From NCBI GenBank assembly GCA_001898995.1, contig MKVZ01000020.1:108814-172813 (forward strand): 64,000 bases of DNA, in the 5' to 3' direction. Shown piece after piece: positions 63,883 to 64,000 of the stretch (positions are counted from its first letter, which is position 1; each line of letters opens with the position of its first letter). A program made the translations under genes and the position numbers. Origin of the DNA: Rhizobiales bacterium 63-22 (GTDB lineage Bacteria > Pseudomonadota > Alphaproteobacteria > Rhizobiales > Rhizobiaceae). A model generated the notes under the pieces. It searched no databases, was not told the origin of the DNA, and saw only the letters and a list, made by a program, of their open reading frames with translations.

Positions 63883-64000
63883 TTTCTTGTTGAAGTTGCG
63901 CGGCTTTTGTAGCTACACTCACCAAATGAACAAGCTATTCGATCATTTTGCGCATATCGCTAGGCGGCGTGGACGAATTGGTTGACGAATTGATTGAAGC

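Noticed and set aside
63927..63986. A short frame beginning MNKLFDHFAHIARRRGRIG near the right edge
   Set aside because: It stops after 19 codons and the window ends 14 nt later; it could be a gene start with a frameshift, but the evidence is too thin.

Overview
The window reads as chromosome or chromid of a GC-rich alphaproteobacterium of the order Hyphomicrobiales (Rhizobiales), most like the Brucellaceae/Rhizobiaceae. The reasons are the number of ABC importers, a TGA-N9-TCA iron box of the RirA type, and a composite palindromic repeat at 35.6-35.8 kb that resembles dispersed repeats known from this order. I saw no rRNA, tRNA or CRISPR. The left 53.9 kb is dense metabolic DNA. From about 53.9 kb to the right edge the content changes to a recombinase remnant, a toxin-antitoxin pair, an excisionase-like protein and mixed short genes, which looks like a genomic island.

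Layout. 1-11.4 kb: a polar amino-acid importer (binding protein, two permeases, ATPase) with an inositol-monophosphatase-family enzyme and the start of a phosphotransferase-like fusion. Around it lie three separate PLP aminotransferases, an ornithine cyclodeaminase homologue, a LuxR-type regulator and an XRE-cupin regulator. 11.4-19.8 kb: a second amino-acid module, with a dimethylglycine-dehydrogenase-like flavoenzyme, a divergent LysR regulator, an aldo/keto reductase, an Asp/Glu-racemase-family protein and a second polar amino-acid importer. The same 19-bp palindrome sits in front of the flavoenzyme and in front of the importer operon, so one regulator probably controls both. 20.2-26.8 kb: housekeeping and stress genes, including an encapsulin shell gene with a DyP peroxidase that carries a C-terminal cargo-loading tail. 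26.8-31.6 kb: a ferric-siderophore importer with a SAM methyltransferase translationally coupled to it and an iron box upstream. 31.8-34.5 kb: a ribose-type sugar importer. 34.8-38.7 kb: two small exported proteins, a composite repeat, an OmpR/histidine-kinase pair and a short-chain dehydrogenase.

38.8-53.9 kb: the most interesting part, a large divergent carbohydrate locus. A sugar ABC importer points left. Twelve genes point right: an iron-type alcohol dehydrogenase, two short-chain dehydrogenases, a cupin phosphoglucose-isomerase-like protein, a KDPG-type aldolase, a shikimate-dehydrogenase-like protein, a 2-hydroxyacid dehydrogenase, an UlaG-like metallohydrolase, an RpiR regulator, a DeoC-type aldolase, an FGGY kinase and an MDR dehydrogenase. 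Two copies of a 13-bp motif in the shared promoter region are good RpiR operator candidates. I do not recognise the pathway as a whole; it may degrade an unusual sugar, polyol or sugar acid.

53.9-64 kb: the island. It holds a frameshifted large serine recombinase, a HigBA-type toxin-antitoxin pair with a perfect palindromic operator, an AlpA-like protein, a NUDIX hydrolase, a methyltransferase, two EamA exporters divergent from a LysR regulator, a broken P-loop kinase, an exported alpha/beta-hydrolase-like protein and a glutathione S-transferase. A 58-bp repeat occurs at 57.6 and 63.2 kb, with a partial copy at 58.1 kb.
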